Source: Diplosphaera chodatii (lineage: Eukaryota > Chlorophyta > Trebouxiophyceae > Prasiolales > Stichococcaceae). From it: a stretch of 64,000 nt of DNA. Where the stretch lies: assembly GCA_032358165.1 (NCBI GenBank), contig JAALGY010000038.1, positions 496,001 to 560,000 on the forward strand, given 5' to 3'. This document shows, in pieces, positions 63,711 to 64,000 of this stretch (its first letter is position 1; every line of letters starts with the position of its first letter). The notes beneath the pieces were generated by a model. That model worked only from the letters and a program-made list of their open reading frames with translations. It had not been told where the DNA came from and searched no databases. The position numbers were made by a program, and so were the translations under genes.

Positions 63711-64000
63711 CTCGCGCTATGCCGGCACCTACGAGCACGTGTTCGAGTCCACCACGGCAGGTGCTCCCAAGACCACATGGCATGCCAGCATGCCACTGCA
63801 CTAGCATGGCAGCATCGTGCATGAGCCCTCTGACGACTGGCCTTTGCAGGTGTCACGATCCAGGCGCCGCAGCTGGACATCAACACGGTTGCTGCGGGCG
63901 GCGGCTCACGACTCTTCTTCCGCCGCGGCCTGTTCCAGGTCATCAATTCACCACCAAGAGACGGATCGGGTCTCCCGTCTGCGCCCTGCCTATGTGGTGT
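60899..64000 (+). CDS. OPLAH: 5-oxoprolinase, N-terminal part (cut by window end)
   Basis: ATP-dependent hydrolysis of 5-oxo-L-proline to glutamate, part of glutathione / gamma-glutamyl turnover in the cytosol. Start [20 protein letters not shown] (ATG 60899) shows the hydantoinase/oxoprolinase N-terminal DRGGTFTDV motif. Exons include 60899-60976, about 61118-61149, 61459-61611 ([19 protein letters not shown], ending MGTT), about 61830-61920 ([20 protein letters not shown]; the two halves splice to [17 protein letters not shown]), about 62148-62257, 62448-62552, 62757-62885, 63036-63153, 63336-63474, 63615-63760 ([17 protein letters not shown]) and 63850-63936 ([17 protein letters not shown]). 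The order follows the family closely. The complete protein should be about 1,250-1,300 residues, so well over half is outside the window. Confidence 0.9.

Overview
This 64 kb window is nuclear DNA of a eukaryote. The exons are GC-rich and short (about 15-330 bp) and are separated by many small GT-AG introns. Those introns typically open gtgagt/gtgcgc and close tgcag. TGTAA, a polyadenylation signal known from green algae, follows some stop codons. A protein with a bipartite chloroplast/thylakoid-lumen presequence, N-glycosylated secreted proteins, ARP4 and a plant-type gene mix point to a green alga. Trebouxiophyceae or a related class is an inference, not something shown directly. Gene models were assembled by hand from splice signals, intron-phase continuity and family similarity recalled from knowledge; no search was run.

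Layout. 0.6-3.3 kb (-): secreted cysteine-rich protein. 4.05-4.4 kb (-): terminal exon of an unknown helical protein. 4.9-10.6 kb and 11.2-16.6 kb (+): two tandem, co-linear genes for secreted proteins with two lipase-class-3-like halves each. 17.7-27.5 kb (+): one long gene joining a Dug3-type class II glutamine amidotransferase, WD40 repeats and a Dug2-type M20 peptidase, which in yeast are two proteins of the glutathione-degrading complex. 28.0-31.9 kb (-): thylakoid-lumen-targeted, apparently disordered protein. 32.3-35.5 kb (-): ARP4, complete, 12 exons, 440 aa. 36.0-36.5 kb (+): ELM2-like ORF with an apparent frameshift. 36.6-42.9 kb (+): FAN/NSMAF homologue (GRAM/PH-BEACH-WD40). 43.7 kb: small MYND-like ORF. 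43.85-44.94 kb (+): intronless ARM-repeat protein ending in a CaaX box. 45.7-47.0 kb (-): unknown membrane protein. 48.5-55.25 kb (+): transmembrane receptor-like TKL kinase with an unfamiliar ectodomain. 55.9-58.5 kb (+): Rab geranylgeranyltransferase alpha subunit. About 59.0-60.7 kb (-): unknown helical protein. 60.9 kb to the window end (+): 5-oxoprolinase, cut by the window edge.

How genes connect. The Dug3-Dug2 fusion and 5-oxoprolinase both belong to glutathione / gamma-glutamyl turnover. ARP4 and the ELM2-like gene, both of chromatin type, are head to head across about 0.5 kb. The CaaX-bearing ARM protein and RabGGTA both concern prenylation. The most novel items are the Dug fusion, the receptor-like kinase, and the lipase pair in which one copy has lost the N-domain nucleophile serine.
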